Positions 36,189 through 49,000 of a stretch of DNA of 64,000 nt are shown here, piece after piece. Position 1 is the first letter of the stretch. Each line of letters starts with the position of its first letter. A model generated the notes under the pieces. It did not search any database and was not told where the DNA came from. It worked only from the letters and a program-made list of their open reading frames with translations. Made by a program: the position numbers and the translations under genes. The DNA comes from Isoetes taiwanensis (lineage: Eukaryota > Streptophyta > Lycopodiopsida > Isoetales > Isoetaceae), in assembly GCA_021234155.1 (NCBI GenBank), contig JAJEKV010000020.1, positions 250,001 through 314,000 of the forward strand, read 5' to 3'.

Positions 36189-39100
36189 GTGGTTTCTGGT
36201 TTAGTGCTGTTCTTGCATGGATCTCTTCGTTTAAGCATGTGGAAGATGTGGACTTGGCTTCATATTTAGATTGATATGATGGCGCTGTAGCAAAGGTTCC
36301 GTTTTAGGTTCGAGGCAGAGAACATGATATCGTTCCAGCAGATTTTATCATTACTGGGTCGTCAAACATGTTCTTTGCAAGATATTTTTATGAAAAAGCG
36401 GCTTCTTTTTCCCACAGTGTGCCTTGCTTCTCAATTCTATACGTTCCCCTCCTTACTATTGCTTCGGCGCTCTCTTCACGTTGGATATATCAGAGAAGGT
36501 AAAGCACAGAAACTTATGCTTATTTCTTAGATTATTATGTTTTTTTTATATATGAATTTCTTCCTTTCCATTACATTGGACAAGCACTGTACGGACTGGT
36601 CATTGGAATGTATATTAAAATGTACAAATCGTATTTACATTGTATCGGTTTCTGACACATTCAAATTCTCCTGTATTTTTAGTTATCAGCCCCCCTTCTA
36701 TCGCGATCTAGCTAAATTAAATTACACGCGCATATAAATATGTCCCACACTTCAGTGCGATTTTTAAAGCATGGGATTGGGTCCTTGGGATGGATCACCA
36801 AATATTAAGCATAATGTTCAGGTTGGTTCTGGACATGGCATTGATTTTTATAAGAAAAGGGTTGTCATTTGGAAGACAGAAATGATAGAAGGTGAGGTAT
36901 TGCGACAAGTTTCTGTGCATGAAGTCCAGGTTGGTTCTGGACATAAGAAACTGGAGGTTATCTTAGGTGAATAATAAAAGGTGACATTTTGCAGGCAATT
37001 TTTGTGGTTACAGTAAATATGATGTGCATGGGTTGTTCGTAATTGCGGTCACTGGAATGTTCAATGTCTACTTATATCTGAAAGGGAAGCTGGGGGTTGT
37101 CCTGTCAGAATCTATTTTATGAGAAATGTCGTGGTTGCTGGTGGCAACCGAAAATGCTACTAAAAGTTAGACCAATATCCCCAAACCGTTGTTGCAGTCG
37201 GGGAGCTATTAATGCAGTCCAAACTTTTCTGGAGAACTTTATAAAATACAACAATTTTGCAGTGCAACAATGGCTGCATGTGTTTTGCTTATAAACGTTC
37301 CAGTAAGGGATCTTATAGTTTTTGGATTCAAGGGTTTCTTTTTATACTATATATACTTGCTGGAATTCTATGATTCATGCCATTATAAAGGCCTTTATAT
37401 TCATATTCAAATGTATTCGTTCAAGCCATTTTTCTTTGTAGCTTTTGACAACCAATTCTTGGGGCGTTTACCTGTTTGTGCAGGTTGTGTCTCCAAGGAT
37501 GTTTAGCGTGAACATGTTGCACTTTGGCTGTCCAAGCAAGGATAAGCTTCCAAATGGTAAGTTGTTTAGTTCTTATTGTCTTTGTTAATGCAAGGTAGCT
37601 TGAGAAATCAATTTGTTGAATTTAATCAAAGGTTATCTGTCCTATCTTTAAATTTTCTTTTTTACAAAATCTTTTTTGAATCTTGTCAACTCAAACTTCC
37701 TTTCTTTTATGCAATCCATTCCTAGTCCTAACTGTCAAGTCAGGCTCAATCTTCCTTACTGTATTTGAAGCATTTAAAATTATCCTGCATCTTGGGATTG
37801 TACAATTGCCAAATATGGGAGGCACCTTTCTTTTCTTAGCATGTCTAAGAGTTCCTGCCAATACAAACACCAAGTCTAAAATTTACTTCTTGGTTCAGAA
37901 GGCTTTCTTTTTATGAAGCATAAAGTTTACATTTTTAAATGCGTTCTGTTTTGATTTTAAACGTAAGTTCATTGAAAAGTTTTTGATGTGGCAAGAGGAT
38001 TATAGCAGAACAGTTTTTTGTTATCCTTTATGTTTGGTTCCTCTATATTGCAGATATCTCTTGGCATAGCCTATGTTTATATATAGACCATGTACACTGA
38101 CTTGGTATTAAATGTCTATATTATAGTGAAGAATTTTCTGCAAGAAAAAGTTCGGCATGCAAAATTGTTTGAGATGCAAGTGAAAGTAGTTATGACAGAC
38201 ATGATTGCAGTATTTACTCATATGATTTTAGTATTTACTTTTGCATCTTGAGGAAGAGTGTCCTCGGTCATTGCATTACCAGCAAATTGATGCGTTTTCA
38301 TGGAGCTGGCCTGGAGATGTTAATGGGACTGCAACGCTCTTTTCTCTTTCATTCTCGTGCATTTTTTAACAGTTTTTTTGGCTGCGTATAGTTCTTGTAT
38401 GCTCCCAATGAAGCATTTATCAAATTGATTGATACTACTTGTAGAAAACATGAAGAGCTTGGGAAGTTTCGCTTGATGGGCATCAACATGGTGGAGGGAG
38501 AAGATGCTAGGAAAGAAGAAAAGCGTTACAACTAAATTCAATGGTTGCATATGATTAATGTGGTGATGCATTATGAACAAAAGAAATATTGAGAGAAGGT
38601 ACAATGCAAATTAAAGAGCAACAGAAGGAAGGCTATAGATGAATAGACATATGCAGCTGAGATGTAGAGGTCAAAAGGTTTTTAACAAAATGAAGATGCT
38701 ATATAAGACGTCAAAACTTGTGGATTTAAAAGCATAGGTCAGGGACGGGTGTGGTGATAGAGGTTAGGGACGTGGTGATAGGAGTAATGTTGTGGGTCAA
38801 ATAGGCATGGGCATCTTGGGCGGTGACATGTGGCTTGCTGCCACCTAAGCATGTGGTCAATGGGCTGGAGAAGTCGGTGCAAAGAAATTAGATATAGCTG
38901 GAGGTGAAGATAGGAAAGCTCTTCAATGTCTCAGGTTATTATGTTAATTTGTCGAACCGTTGATTGCTTTAAGTTTTTCCCATGCAGAATTTATTTGATT
39001 TCATAACCACTGCGTTGTGTTAACCGAGACACAAGAATACCATCTTCCACTTGGCCAAAAGAGGAAATTAGGTTTTACATTATCTTTTCCATCCACTAGA

Positions 39101-40584
39101 AATGAATATCCTCTGGGACACTAATCTTGTGGTCAAAAGGCTTTGCGGTTGTAGACACAGTAAGTAGTAAGTACTGCTTTTATATTTGTATCCTCTTTTA
39201 GCTCTATGAGCATTCTTTGTCTTGTACTTATGATTGTAGGTTGGCAAAGATGTGGTGGAAGAGTTGCAAGTCGCAATAATTCATCAAGGATTGGAAATAG
39301 AAAAATTTCAAGGCTAAGATCTTCCTGGCGAAAGAGCCTGTTGGAAAAATGAGTAAACAGGTAAACAAACCGGAATAGAACAAAACACAGGTCGGGAGAA
39401 AGGGTTAGGTTTTTTCCAGAATAAATACCACACCAGAGGTTTTGTTCTTAGAATTTAGCGAAAATTTAAAAAATGCCCTTAAATTTTGGGCTATTTGCAA
39501 AAATGCCCCAACTTTTTCAAAAATTATAACTTTGCCCTTACTTTTTGCCGTAACGTACAAAAAATTATAGAAACATCAAGAACGAATGAATTTTGGGGCT
39601 TTACATTATAGAAACAACAAGAACGAATGAATGTTGGGGCTTTACATCCCTTGCAATAAGAACACAGCGATCAACAAAAACACAGCGAACCCTACAACAA
39701 GAACACAGCGATCCTGTCTCCACGAGGAACCCTTATCCTTTCTTCAGGTTTTCCAATAGCTCCTTTAATCTTAGATTGCAGGACATTAAAAGTCTTGTTT
39801 GCCTTCAGAACTTTACAATTGGCATATTTCTGTGGATCCTACATGAATCGGGCAATGTTGTCCATGATGTAGCACTAGCATAGATGAAACAAAATCCCTG
39901 GACGTCCAGAAAGTCCATCACAAATATGAATTCTATTACAGATACACAACATTCATACAAGTAAACCTGCATCCTCATCTTTGAAAAAATTTGCCGCAAA
40001 TGTCTCATACAATATGCAGGTGCTATAATACACCTGCAGGACGATCTATAGCAGGTGCATATATTTCATGCTCATGAAGTACCAGTAACCTTCATCTACT
40101 CCTGCATGGCTACATAAGTTAAGCAGACTTGTAAAAAGACAATTCATTAGGCATCATGCACTCTTGCTGCTGCATCATATCGAATCATTCAAGAGCAAGA
40201 CAACTATTGCCATGTCGGATTGGCACAGCGCAAAAAGCATTGTGAGCTTCCCTAGGAACATTGGCTTCAGCGGAAGGCTCATGCATTAAGCTCTGAATAA
40301 CTTGTCTTCCATGCTCTTTTTACCAAAGCCATGTTAGGTCTATCTTCTCCGTTTCTCACGAGTACATGCTAAGCCAAGGTGAAACAATGTCATAAACTCA
40401 TCCTCATCATACTTGACCTTGCAAAGGCGGGGATCAAGCAAAAGCTTTTAATTCTGTTTCTCCTCCTCAAATTTTCTCCTCACCCAATTAACCAGCAATA
40501 TTTCTTCAACATCAGAGCTTTGGCGAGACGAAGAAGAAACTGCAGAATCTGTCTGGTCCCTCTAGCCAGAAATAATCTCTAATA
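36189..40584. other. Largely non-coding interval with one exon-like stretch
   Basis: No gene could be assembled. An exon-like stretch is listed separately at 37484-37556. An 18-bp word caggttggttctggacat occurs twice (about 36820 and 36928). A 43-bp unit containing agaacgaatgaat and tggggctttaca is duplicated at about 39563-39648. Confidence 0.5.
37484..37556 (+). CDS. Possible internal exon, unknown protein
   Basis: 73 bp flanked by tttgtgcag and GTAAGT-like gtaagttg, reading VVSPRMFSVNMLHFGCPSKD then KLPNG. Both splice sites are close to plant consensus and the upstream sequence is pyrimidine-rich. No neighbouring exons are identified and no family is recognised. Confidence 0.25.
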
Positions 40585-41254
40585 CTAAAACTCCAAAACC
40601 TTGGCTGTATATTCTGCATCTAGCAAGACATTCTCAAGCTTCACATCCAGGTGAATAATTGAAGGATCTGCTCCATGGTGAAGATAATCCAAACCACAGG
40701 CCACATGGTATGCTATTTTCACTCTCATCTGCCATGTTAGTACCATGTCCTTTGCCTCATGAAGCACCTATCTAAGATTTCCCTTTGACATAAACTCAAA
40801 CAACATCATATGTTCCCCTGTTTGCACACACGAACTGAGTAAGAAACATAGGTTTTATACAATTTAAAACTACAACAACATCATATTTTCTAGAGTCAAG
40901 AAAAGATCAAGTTTTGTTTGCTAGTATATAAATTTAAAACTGGAACTTGCCTTTTTCGTCACAGAAGCCTTTGAAATCAACAATATGTTTGTGATGAATT
41001 CTCTCCAAAATTCCAACCTCTTCAAGGAAAACCTTGGAAGAAATTCTAGCATCTTTTCTTTCACGTTTGACAGCCATGGCACTGCCTTTTTTAACAGTAT
41101 TCCCTAGAACAACATCTAATTCAAGTTTGCATTGAATAACCTGTTTGTGAATAAGTCTGCCATTCTCTATTGCTCCTATGCCTGTATATGCTTGTAAAAC
41201 ATTAAAAAATGTGACATCTGGTCTGATGCACTCCAGCAGCATTTGCTTATACAA
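40585..41254 (-). pseudogene. Chimeric PPR / receptor-kinase fragment
   Basis: In one minus-strand frame a PPR segment (YKQMLLECIRPDVTFFNVLQ, GAIENGRLIHKQVIQCKLEL, DVVLGNT) runs directly into a plant receptor-like kinase N-lobe (MAVKRERKD with the VAVK lysine, KVFLEEVGILERIHHKHIVD, FKGFCDEKG). A GC-AG intron (40818-40950, AAAAAG|GCAAGT ... CAG) joins in phase to the C-lobe start (EHMMLFEFMSKGNLR). A TAG at 40768-40770 follows, then VACGLDYLHHGADP and IIHLDVKLENVLL (HRDxKxxN with HLD). The sequence dies at AKVLEF-stop, where DFG should be. Two unrelated host genes are fused without an intervening spacer, and intron retention points to DNA-level capture. It is not functional. Confidence 0.8.
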
Positions 41255-41540
41255 TTAAAGAGTCCCAATGCCTTCACCATGCTGCACAAATCCTGCTTTA
41301 TATTCCACATGTAACTAAATTTTGATTGAGCAACTTATCAAATATTTCAAATGTCTGCATACATATCAACTAGGGCGCTATCTATAACAGCATCAATATG
41401 ATATCCACAACAACAATAGATTGATGAATGAGGGTTCGGTACACTTGAAGTTTCTTTGCTTATTTCTTTGAAACATGCACATCAATGCTTGATCAGATTT
41501 AAAAAACAGAAATTCCTTTACAGCAAGTTCCAGAATTCCT

Positions 41541-42010
41541 TTACACAAGATGAAGCCAATAATTAAGTACAGAAAAACAAGGACATACCTTATTCAGCAA
41601 TTGAATTCCTGCAGCTTTTGCAATTATGTCGTGCATACTGCCCACATCGTGAGCATCTGAATGGGCGCAATTCTGCGAAGCGATCTTAAATGACGGATCC
41701 GCTTCTTTTTTGGCCTTCACGGTGGTTTTCGATGTTCTTGGAGGTTTCATATCCACTTCCTCCTCCTCTAACACATCTTTAAAGGGATGGCACCCTCATA
41801 AGCATCACACCATGATTTTAGAGAATAACCTGTGTGAGCAAACTCTTGTGGTTTTCGCTTCAACCATAATATAGCTCCTATTGCATGAGCACAAGGAATT
41901 CCCTTGTGCTGCCAAGAACAACAAGTGCATGTCTAATTTTCTAATCCCAAGTTCTTGTAGAAAGGCGACAGTGTTCACATTTGTGGAAAAATAACAATCA
42001 CACACTCATT
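41541..42010 (-). pseudogene. MULE transposase C-terminal remnant with SWIM finger
   Basis: The minus strand reads CCSWQHKGIPCAHAIGAILW, LKRKPQEFAHTGYSLKSWCD, AYEGAIP, matching the SWIM zinc finger (CxCxxWQxxGIPCxHAxxAI) and following helix of Mutator-like transposases. A one-base shift at about 41790 leads into EEEEVDMKPPRTSKTT..., a typical basic tail, ending near 41541. Upstream the frame is broken again. Terminal inverted repeats were not found. Its position beside the captured PPR/kinase chimera suggests a Pack-MULE. Confidence 0.7.
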
Positions 42011-42174
42011 TCCATGCTCTACTCACAACACCATTTCTAACATCTTTCTAGGGGGCAACCCCTTGTGTGACAACACCTTGTTTCACCTGTTTCAAATACT
42101 TTGGCATTTCTCACATATAGGCTAAGCACAAATAACATTAAGGTCGAATAAAGATAAAGGTCAACATGGCTAAA

Positions 42175-42320
42175 ACCATGCTAGAATGTGCCATCTAAAG
42201 TACTTTCTAGGGAATGGAAAATTATCCAGAAAAGTACCCAGCACTAGGTAATGAAAACTTGTATATATGTCTCAACAAACAATAAGTATAAGCTTGATTC
42301 ATCAATCATCTTAGTCTCTA
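42175..42320 (+). repeat. Partial copy of the inverted-repeat element found at 54994-55308
   Basis: About 130 bp (catgctagaatgtgccatct, aaaagtacccagcactaggt, caacaaacaataagt) align with 55000-55145. Only the left part is present; no right inverted end was seen. Confidence 0.75.
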
Positions 42321-42399
42321 TAATATTTGCAAATTTTTTTTTTTTTTCAAATTTTTTTGTTGGAAAAAAAAAATTAATAAACAAAAGGGAAATTTTAGG

Positions 42400-42790
42400 T
42401 GGCAAACCATTATTAAGCGAAAAAAAATATTCAAGTCACTAAAGATAGAGAACAAAAAGGTGGACGAAGGCCTTTTTATTTTTGAAAAGGTCACCACAAC
42501 ATCACATGGTTTATAAACAAGAAAAATGTGCAATCTAAAATAGGCAAAGGCTTTCCATTTTTTAAAAAGCCAACACAAAAGTTTTAATAAAATTAAAGGA
42601 TCTTTGTGGCAAACTATTGTTAGAAGAAAAAATATCCAAGTAAGCTAAAGATAAAAGAACAAAAATAGGTGGAAGAAGTCCTTTTATTTTTAAAAGGCCA
42701 TCACACATGTTTTATTAAAAAAAAAAAAAAATGCAATCTAAAAGAGCCAAAGGCTTTCTATTTTTGTAAAAGGCCAACACATTTTGTTAG
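42400..42790. repeat. Tandem duplication, about 195-bp unit, AT-rich
   Basis: Two successive units share aaagataaaagaac/aaagatagagaac, aggtggaagaagtccttt/aggtggacgaaggccttt, gcaatctaaaa and aaaggctttc. Confidence 0.8.
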
Positions 42791-42799
42791 AAATGCGGC

Positions 42800-43300
42800 A
42801 ATAACTTTTTGAAAGGATACAATGAACACAACATCAAACATCGACCAACTTTCAACATCAACTAACGGTGAGAATCAGGCTCGATTCAAAGTTTCAAAGT
42901 GATGGAGCAAGCGCAAGGAAAGGGTCATCGGAATGAATTTTCTTTGCCATTGCCATTGCCGTGAATTTTCGCAGGGAAGCGTGGAAGGGCTTCTATCGGA
43001 AGTTGCTTGGACGAAGAAGAGAAATGAAATGAAATGAAATGTTTATTAATCACGTCTGTGAGACCATCAGGTCTAGAGAGAGAGCCAGAAAGTAGCTCCG
43101 TTACGTCTGCCAAAGCACTGGATGCATTGGATTAACTAAGCTTGGGCAAGAGAGATTGGTACTCATTAAACAACCTTTTTGCGAGAGAGTTGAGAGAAAT
43201 CCACCTTGTTGCTACATTCTTTTATAGCTTGTTTTCTTTTTGGCCGTCCCTATGGCCATTTCTTTGAAACTCATAAGCTTGTAACAATGCAATTCAGTAT
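42800..43300. other. Non-coding, with (gaaat)n microsatellite
   Basis: No gene seen; a short gaaat repeat lies at about 43020-43040. Confidence 0.5.
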
Positions 43301-43309
43301 TTTAGTTCA

Positions 43310-43745
43310 ATCATTGTAGATCAAATCCATGTCTAAACTATTAATCAAAGCATTAGTAAATATGGACACATACCTTTTGGGACTTCGAGGAAAGAATGCA
43401 TATGCATCCCTCACAAAGTTTTCTATATTTTGGATACAAGATAAAGATATACTTTTTATCTTCCATGAGAACCCAGTCGGATTATGGGGCCAAACAAAAA
43501 AGGGGCATAAGCTCAAACCAAAACTGTGGAACAAACTCCCATCATCAGAACAGAATGGGGGGGACTAATTCCCATCACAAAATAAACAGATAAGAGAAGT
43601 TATCAACAATTTTATAAGCCAAATCTACCATGTGAGCCATACAATGAATTCCAATCATGTGCGATGTCAAAGCAATTTGGATCCTAATACATAACACATT
43701 TCTAGAAACTTGCATATCAGAAGCACCATCAACACTAATACATAA
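43310..43745 (-). pseudogene. hAT-type (DUF4371-like) transposase remnant
   Basis: Minus-strand frames read SVDGASDMQVSRNVLCIRIQ, IALTSHMIGIHCMAHMVDLA, YKIVDNFS at about 43740-43600, matching the hAT/ZNF862-like core (VDG-SD...N...IR...GIHC-AHR-DLA). Further on, ENFVRDAYAFFPRSPKRY at about 43420-43350 matches the downstream block VRDLYAYFSHSPKR. The link between them is frame-shifted. BED finger and dimerisation domain were not found. Confidence 0.7.
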
Positions 43746-43749
43746 ATCT

Positions 43750-45264
43750 TTCTTGCCATTTCAGAATGTGACAATTGTAAGTTTGTAATCAAATTTTTCT
43801 CCATAAGTTTAATTTTTTCTGAGGTGGACATAAACACGTATATTATTCTTTGAAGTCATCTGCCATAAGTAAATTATTAATCATATAAAATGTAACATAG
43901 AGTAAGAGTTGTTGATACATTTAACCTTATTAGAGAAGTAGACCCTTTTCTTCTGCTAGTAACAGCGATTGAGTCAATAAAAAAAGGGTTTTCACAGTGT
44001 TAGCAATATTTTTGATACTTAGGACAACGTGAATAATCCTCAAGCATGCAGAAAAAACAATATTAGACTCAGCTAGCAAAAGTTTCTTAATAGGAAGGTG
44101 TATTTTTACGTCGTAGCACAGCATGTACTCCTAGATGTTAATCCTCTCTCCCTAGCTTCTAGAGTCCAAAGTAAAAAACTCAAAAACTCAAAACAAAAAT
44201 AATATACAAACAGAAGAAGATAGATTGTTTACATGGACTATTCACTTAGGTTTTGTAAAAAGAACTCACACTTATTTTTGCACCCGTGAGCAAATACACA
44301 CTATCCCATTTTTTAATTCAACATGAACTTTAAGAATTGCATGGTTTATCTATTTCAAAGGAAGGAGACTCCAACAAGTTCAAGCTAGACCACTTTGTTG
44401 TCCCTTTGAAGGCTAATCATAAAATGCAACACAACTACCTATATTAGTGTAGTACAAGTAAAGCATCAGAAGACGTTATTGAAATCGATCTTGTTGCTTG
44501 ATTTTCGAAAGAAGTCCTCCAATTCACTTTCCTTTTCTCTGCTTTGCGCAAACCTTTTTAAAATTGCGAACATAATATGAATGGATGGACCAAAAGGGGG
44601 GAGGGAGGGAGGGAGGGAGGGAGAGAGAGAGATATCTGAATCTTACCTGCACGGCTATTACACATATCTACCGGATTAACTTGTGGTTTAGAGGAAGGCT
44701 ATTCCTAGGGTTTATAGAAAAGGAACTGTTGAAGGCATGGCGATCCCACATCTGTCATGAATTATGGAAGTGGGCGAAGGTGGTATTAGCAGGAGGACCT
44801 CCCATAAATGCTGGGCAAATTAATTTCGTATATCCGATGAAAATATCCTATTGTGCTATCGTGGCAAAAATGCTAGAAATATAAGAATATAGCAATGTTG
44901 CTATAAATTGCCCCCTAAATTAAAAGCACAGTTTCATTATTTATGGACTTTCCCACAAATATCTCAAATGATCGCCGGTCGTAAGAATATAGGGTACTTT
45001 GTTGAAAATAGCGACATGATTCTGTGCTGAGGTAAAAAAAAAATTCGGATTCCGTGCAGGTAGCTGACATGGCAGGCCGTGGAAGCCAAGGCGAATTTTT
45101 AGATTTCGTCATTTCTTGGTATTAAAATGAGCCACAATTTCAGGAATCGTGCAAGTAGGTGAGATAGGAGGTCCCTTCATCCAGTCTCTTCATTGTCTCT
45201 TCACTCAATCTCTTCGTGCAAGCACCTTCATTCGGTCTCTTAGATTCATTTCAGGTCACTCAGA
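43750..45264. other. Intergenic with (ggga)n microsatellite
   Basis: No gene recognised. A ggga/gaga microsatellite lies at about 44598-44632. Confidence 0.5.
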
Positions 45265-45694
45265 ATGGTCAACACGAGGCGCAGACATGGACTCACCATC
45301 ACCGAAATGCAGTCTCATATTAGTGAGGCAATCTTAGCCCATGCGAATCAGTTGCAGGTGGAGGTACAAAACGAGATGAACCAGAACCGAACGAGAGAAG
45401 TTAGTGCCCAATTCACGAAGCTCCTCAGTAGGGTGGAGCTGGAGGCCTGCCTCATATCATTGAAACGCTGTATTTACAGGGCAAAGGCACTGAAAAGGCT
45501 GCTAAAAATGGAGGACGTTTGGATGCACAACACGTTCAGACCCTCATTTTAAACTTTACAAGAAGCAAAGTAGACTTGGTAACCAAGCTCGTCGTCAGTA
45601 GTGGTCACTCTCTCAAAGACTTGGATGACTGGCTGGATCTGTACAGTCGAAGTCATGTTGATGAGTTCGATCTGGGGGATCTTATTCGGGGTTG
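45265..45694 (+). pseudogene. Unknown helical protein next to the ParB/MTase gene, frame-shifted
   Basis: From ATG 45265 the plus strand reads MVNTRRRHGLTITEMQSHIS, EAILAHANQLQVEVQNEMNQ, NRTREVSAQFTKLLS. Near 45430 the coding frame appears to change, and the new frame continues with LPHIIETLYLQGKGTEKAAK, NGGRLDAQHVQTLILNFTRS, KVDLVTKLVVSSGHSLKDLD, DWLDLYSRSHVDEFDLG, ending LIRG-stop near 45694. It has a basic start, a helical Gln/Glu-rich middle and an acidic C-terminus. The MVNTRRR start recalls retrotransposon Gag openings, but no zinc knuckle follows. It is convergent with the gene ending at 46022 and could be an accessory gene of the same element. Function unknown. Confidence 0.4.
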
Positions 45695-45956
45695 AACGGG
45701 CATTGGTGAAGCTTTGGTCTTTTATATTATATGTTGTCTATTATCTAGTATATTTGTGTTGAATTAGCCATGTCCTGTAAGACCTATGTATTTTCTTTAT
45801 GTAAAAGAATACCAAACTGTTGGTTAATTAATATTGGAAACACTGGAAAGTAATACAAAAAATAGTAGACATGTATTTGTTTTCTTGGTTCATGTACATA
45901 AGTTATTTTATTCAAGTTGACTCTAAAAACATATACATTGAGGTATAGAGGGTGCG

Positions 45957-45975
45957 AAATTGGGCCGCCCAATTT
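45957..45975. repeat. Single copy of the GGGC-type palindrome
   Basis: AAATTGGGC, one central base and GCCCAATTT: 9-bp perfect arms, the same arms as the core of the three arrays at 48, 50 and 52 kb. It lies just past the 3' end of the ParB/MTase-like gene. Confidence 0.85.
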
Positions 45976-46021
45976 GCACCCCTTGTGGTAGCAAAACGGA
46001 TCTTATGACAACATAAAATGC

Positions 46022-49000
46022 TTAAGGGTCATCCACCCCTTCAGCTGACATAGCGGTGTGACCAACTTCACTTTGTTCTCCCCCTCCCTGTGCCGCTTGC
46101 TTCAGGAGCTCCATCTGGGCCAGGAATTCTTCGCTGGTTAGTGTAGCATCATCACCCTCATTCTCAACCTCCTTCTCAACCTCATCGTCCTTTTCAACCT
46201 CATCGTCCTTCTCAACTTCCTCGTCCTTCTCAACCTCATCCTCCTCAACCTCAAGCTCCTTTTCAACCTCAACCCCAACCTCCTTATCTTGCTCTAATGC
46301 TAGTGGGTCCATAGGTTGAGCTTCTTGTGTCTCCAATACAACAGAAGGTTCTTGATCCTTGAGGAGTAGCTGCGTAAACTTCGAGCTACCCTCGACCACA
46401 TCTTGGGTGCACACTAGTGTAGTGCCCGCCAAAGCATTAATGTTCTCCTTCTTCTTTCTAAAGAAAGACATGTCCTTTGCTCCAAAACCTGCCACCTTTC
46501 TCAAATGGTCTGTGACAAAATCCTTAGACATCCGGAGAGTGGATTGCAACTCCTGCACTGTTTGTGCAGGGAATGGACAAGGAGGTGGAGTAGTGGTCGA
46601 TACTGTCGATGCCTTGGAGCCACTTGCTTTCTTTTTTCCCTCTGCTATTTTTTGCAAAGCACGGGCTCTCGATTTCTTCTCGTCCAGCATTACTTCGAGT
46701 TGATTAAAAATCTGAACAAGTTTAAGCTGCATAGTCTCATCAATCTCAAAGGCAGTAGCTTTATACCCTTCAAGCTGCACGGCTAAATGATCCTCCATAG
46801 AAGAAATCCAGGACACTGGAACCCTCTAACATAAATTTCCGCACTAGGTATGTGCATGTCCTGGAATCCAATTGATGTGGCATAAGAGCACCCGCGCCTC
46901 CTGCCGCACTCTTATCACCCCAAGGCCGATACAACCAGTATGCTGAAGGAATGTAGACAACCGTTATAAGTGGTATTGAAAAGAAATGGACAGAGACACA
47001 AGTTTAAACCATGTTACCTGCTGCGCACTCATGATCGGGGAGGTTCTTCTCTATGTTTTCCACTTCTTTCAAGTGATGCGGAAACTTCAAATACTCTTGA
47101 GGATGGTCCGTGTCGGTGAAGCATAGATTCAGGTCATGCATAGGTGGGGCAGCTGCTTGGTCTCTGGCCACATACATTACCAGAACAAGAGTCTGCAGCT
47201 CGCGAACACGAGAGGAAGGGTTTCTCTTTTTAGGATCTTGGTACGCTCCCACCCATACACGACTACCTCCGTCTATCGTCTTCATGGCGGACAAGCAGTC
47301 ACTCAAACGATCTGGAACGATAAAGATCGTGATCCAATATAGTTGCTGGTCCGTTAGTACACTGATCTGGTCCAAGAACTTCTGGTATTCTTCCATGCCC
47401 CATTTCTTGATATTTCTGAAATCACATCCGATAAACCGAGCAGAGGTAATGACCACATCAACTGACATCCCCAGAGGACTGACACAGTAGCATTTGAATG
47501 ATTTAGATCCCTCTTCCACCGGTCCACGAAGATATTCATTAACCTTTAGGACAAGAGCCTTTGGAAGGTTAAGCTTTTCTGCCTCCTCGCGGCTATCAAC
47601 CCAATCACCCACACTGTTGGCGAACATTAACATCAAATTTTCCATGAATATTGGATGAATTTTCCGCAAATCTGCCATGTTGTCAACTTTGAGCTTCTTT
47701 ACATCTTTCAGATATTTAAGGAGTGCCCGCTCGACAGTGCCAATCTTCTTCAGTTTCCCCGCACGGATTTTCATGACACGCCTTCCAGTGTAATTTTTGG
47801 TGGTCTTGATGTACGTGGTGCCTGTCATGATCTCTATCAACAGTCTTTGAAAATCCATTAGATGCATGGACTTTAAAGGTCGGCACTTGTTATTCGTGAA
47901 CATTCTCAGCCGGTCCTTAACCACTATCGTTTCACCTAATTCGTCTTTTAGTTGGTCTTCATAGAACAACTGAGCCACTTGCAGGCACATATTCCAAGGT
48001 TCGTCATCCAAGTATACGAAGTAATCGTAATCTCGCATGCTAAGTTTCTTCAAAGTCTGCTTCGCTATAGCGAGCCAATCCTGCACAACATAGTAAACTT
48101 ACCATATTTGAAGTATATGGTCTCAAAATTGAGCAATGCACAAGCTAACATGCAATGCACATGGGGGGCAATGCAGATGGGGGCCATCCCAAATTGGGCG
48201 ACCGCCAAATTTGATAGCCGGGGATGCAATCTAACATGCTGAATGCACACGGGAGGCATCCCAAATTGGGCGCCCGCCCAATTTGATAGCCAAGGAGATG
48301 CGAGGCTAACATCTTTGAGTGAACATGGGGGCATCCCAAATTGAAGCCCAGCCCAATTTGATATCCAAGAAGATGCAGGCTAACATCTTTGAGTGAACAT
48401 GGGGGCATCCCAAATTGGAAGCCCGCCCAATTTGATAGGAGATGCAGGCTAACATGCTGAGTGAACATGGGGGGCATCCCAAATTGGGCGCCCGCCCAAT
48501 TTGATATCCAAGAAGATGCAGGCTAACATGCTGAGTGAACATGGGGGGCATCCCAAATTGGGCGCCCGCCCAATTTGATGAGGAAAACATACTGCATGAA
48601 CAATTTGAAGTGACTTACTAAATATGCGCTATCTTGGGATAGTCCACGCTTTCCTTTCTTCGGCTTTCCATAGAATGCCCATTGATTCCTTAGCTGCTGT
48701 ATTTGCTCGAAGTAAACATCCGGATGAATGGTATTCTTGGTGATGTCGTTGCTCTCCTGGCTGACCTTTACATATTCAGTTGGAGTAAGATTCCCTGCTA
48801 GCACGCGACATTTTCTTTTAGCGTAGAAGAAGAAGATAAGTTCTTTCAAATGAGCCCTTTCTGCTGGTCATTCCATGGCCTGATTAACAAGAATTTGGGC
48901 AACTGTAGTAGTGTGATTGCCATTTACTATCCAGAATTCTGCATTGTCCAAATCGCTGGCCTTCTTGCACTTTAGTGCACGCCCAGTGTCTGGATCAAAA

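Noticed and set aside
35705-36274. 189-codon plus-strand ORF
   Set aside because: No family features, overlaps other open frames and spans the foldback; probably chance.
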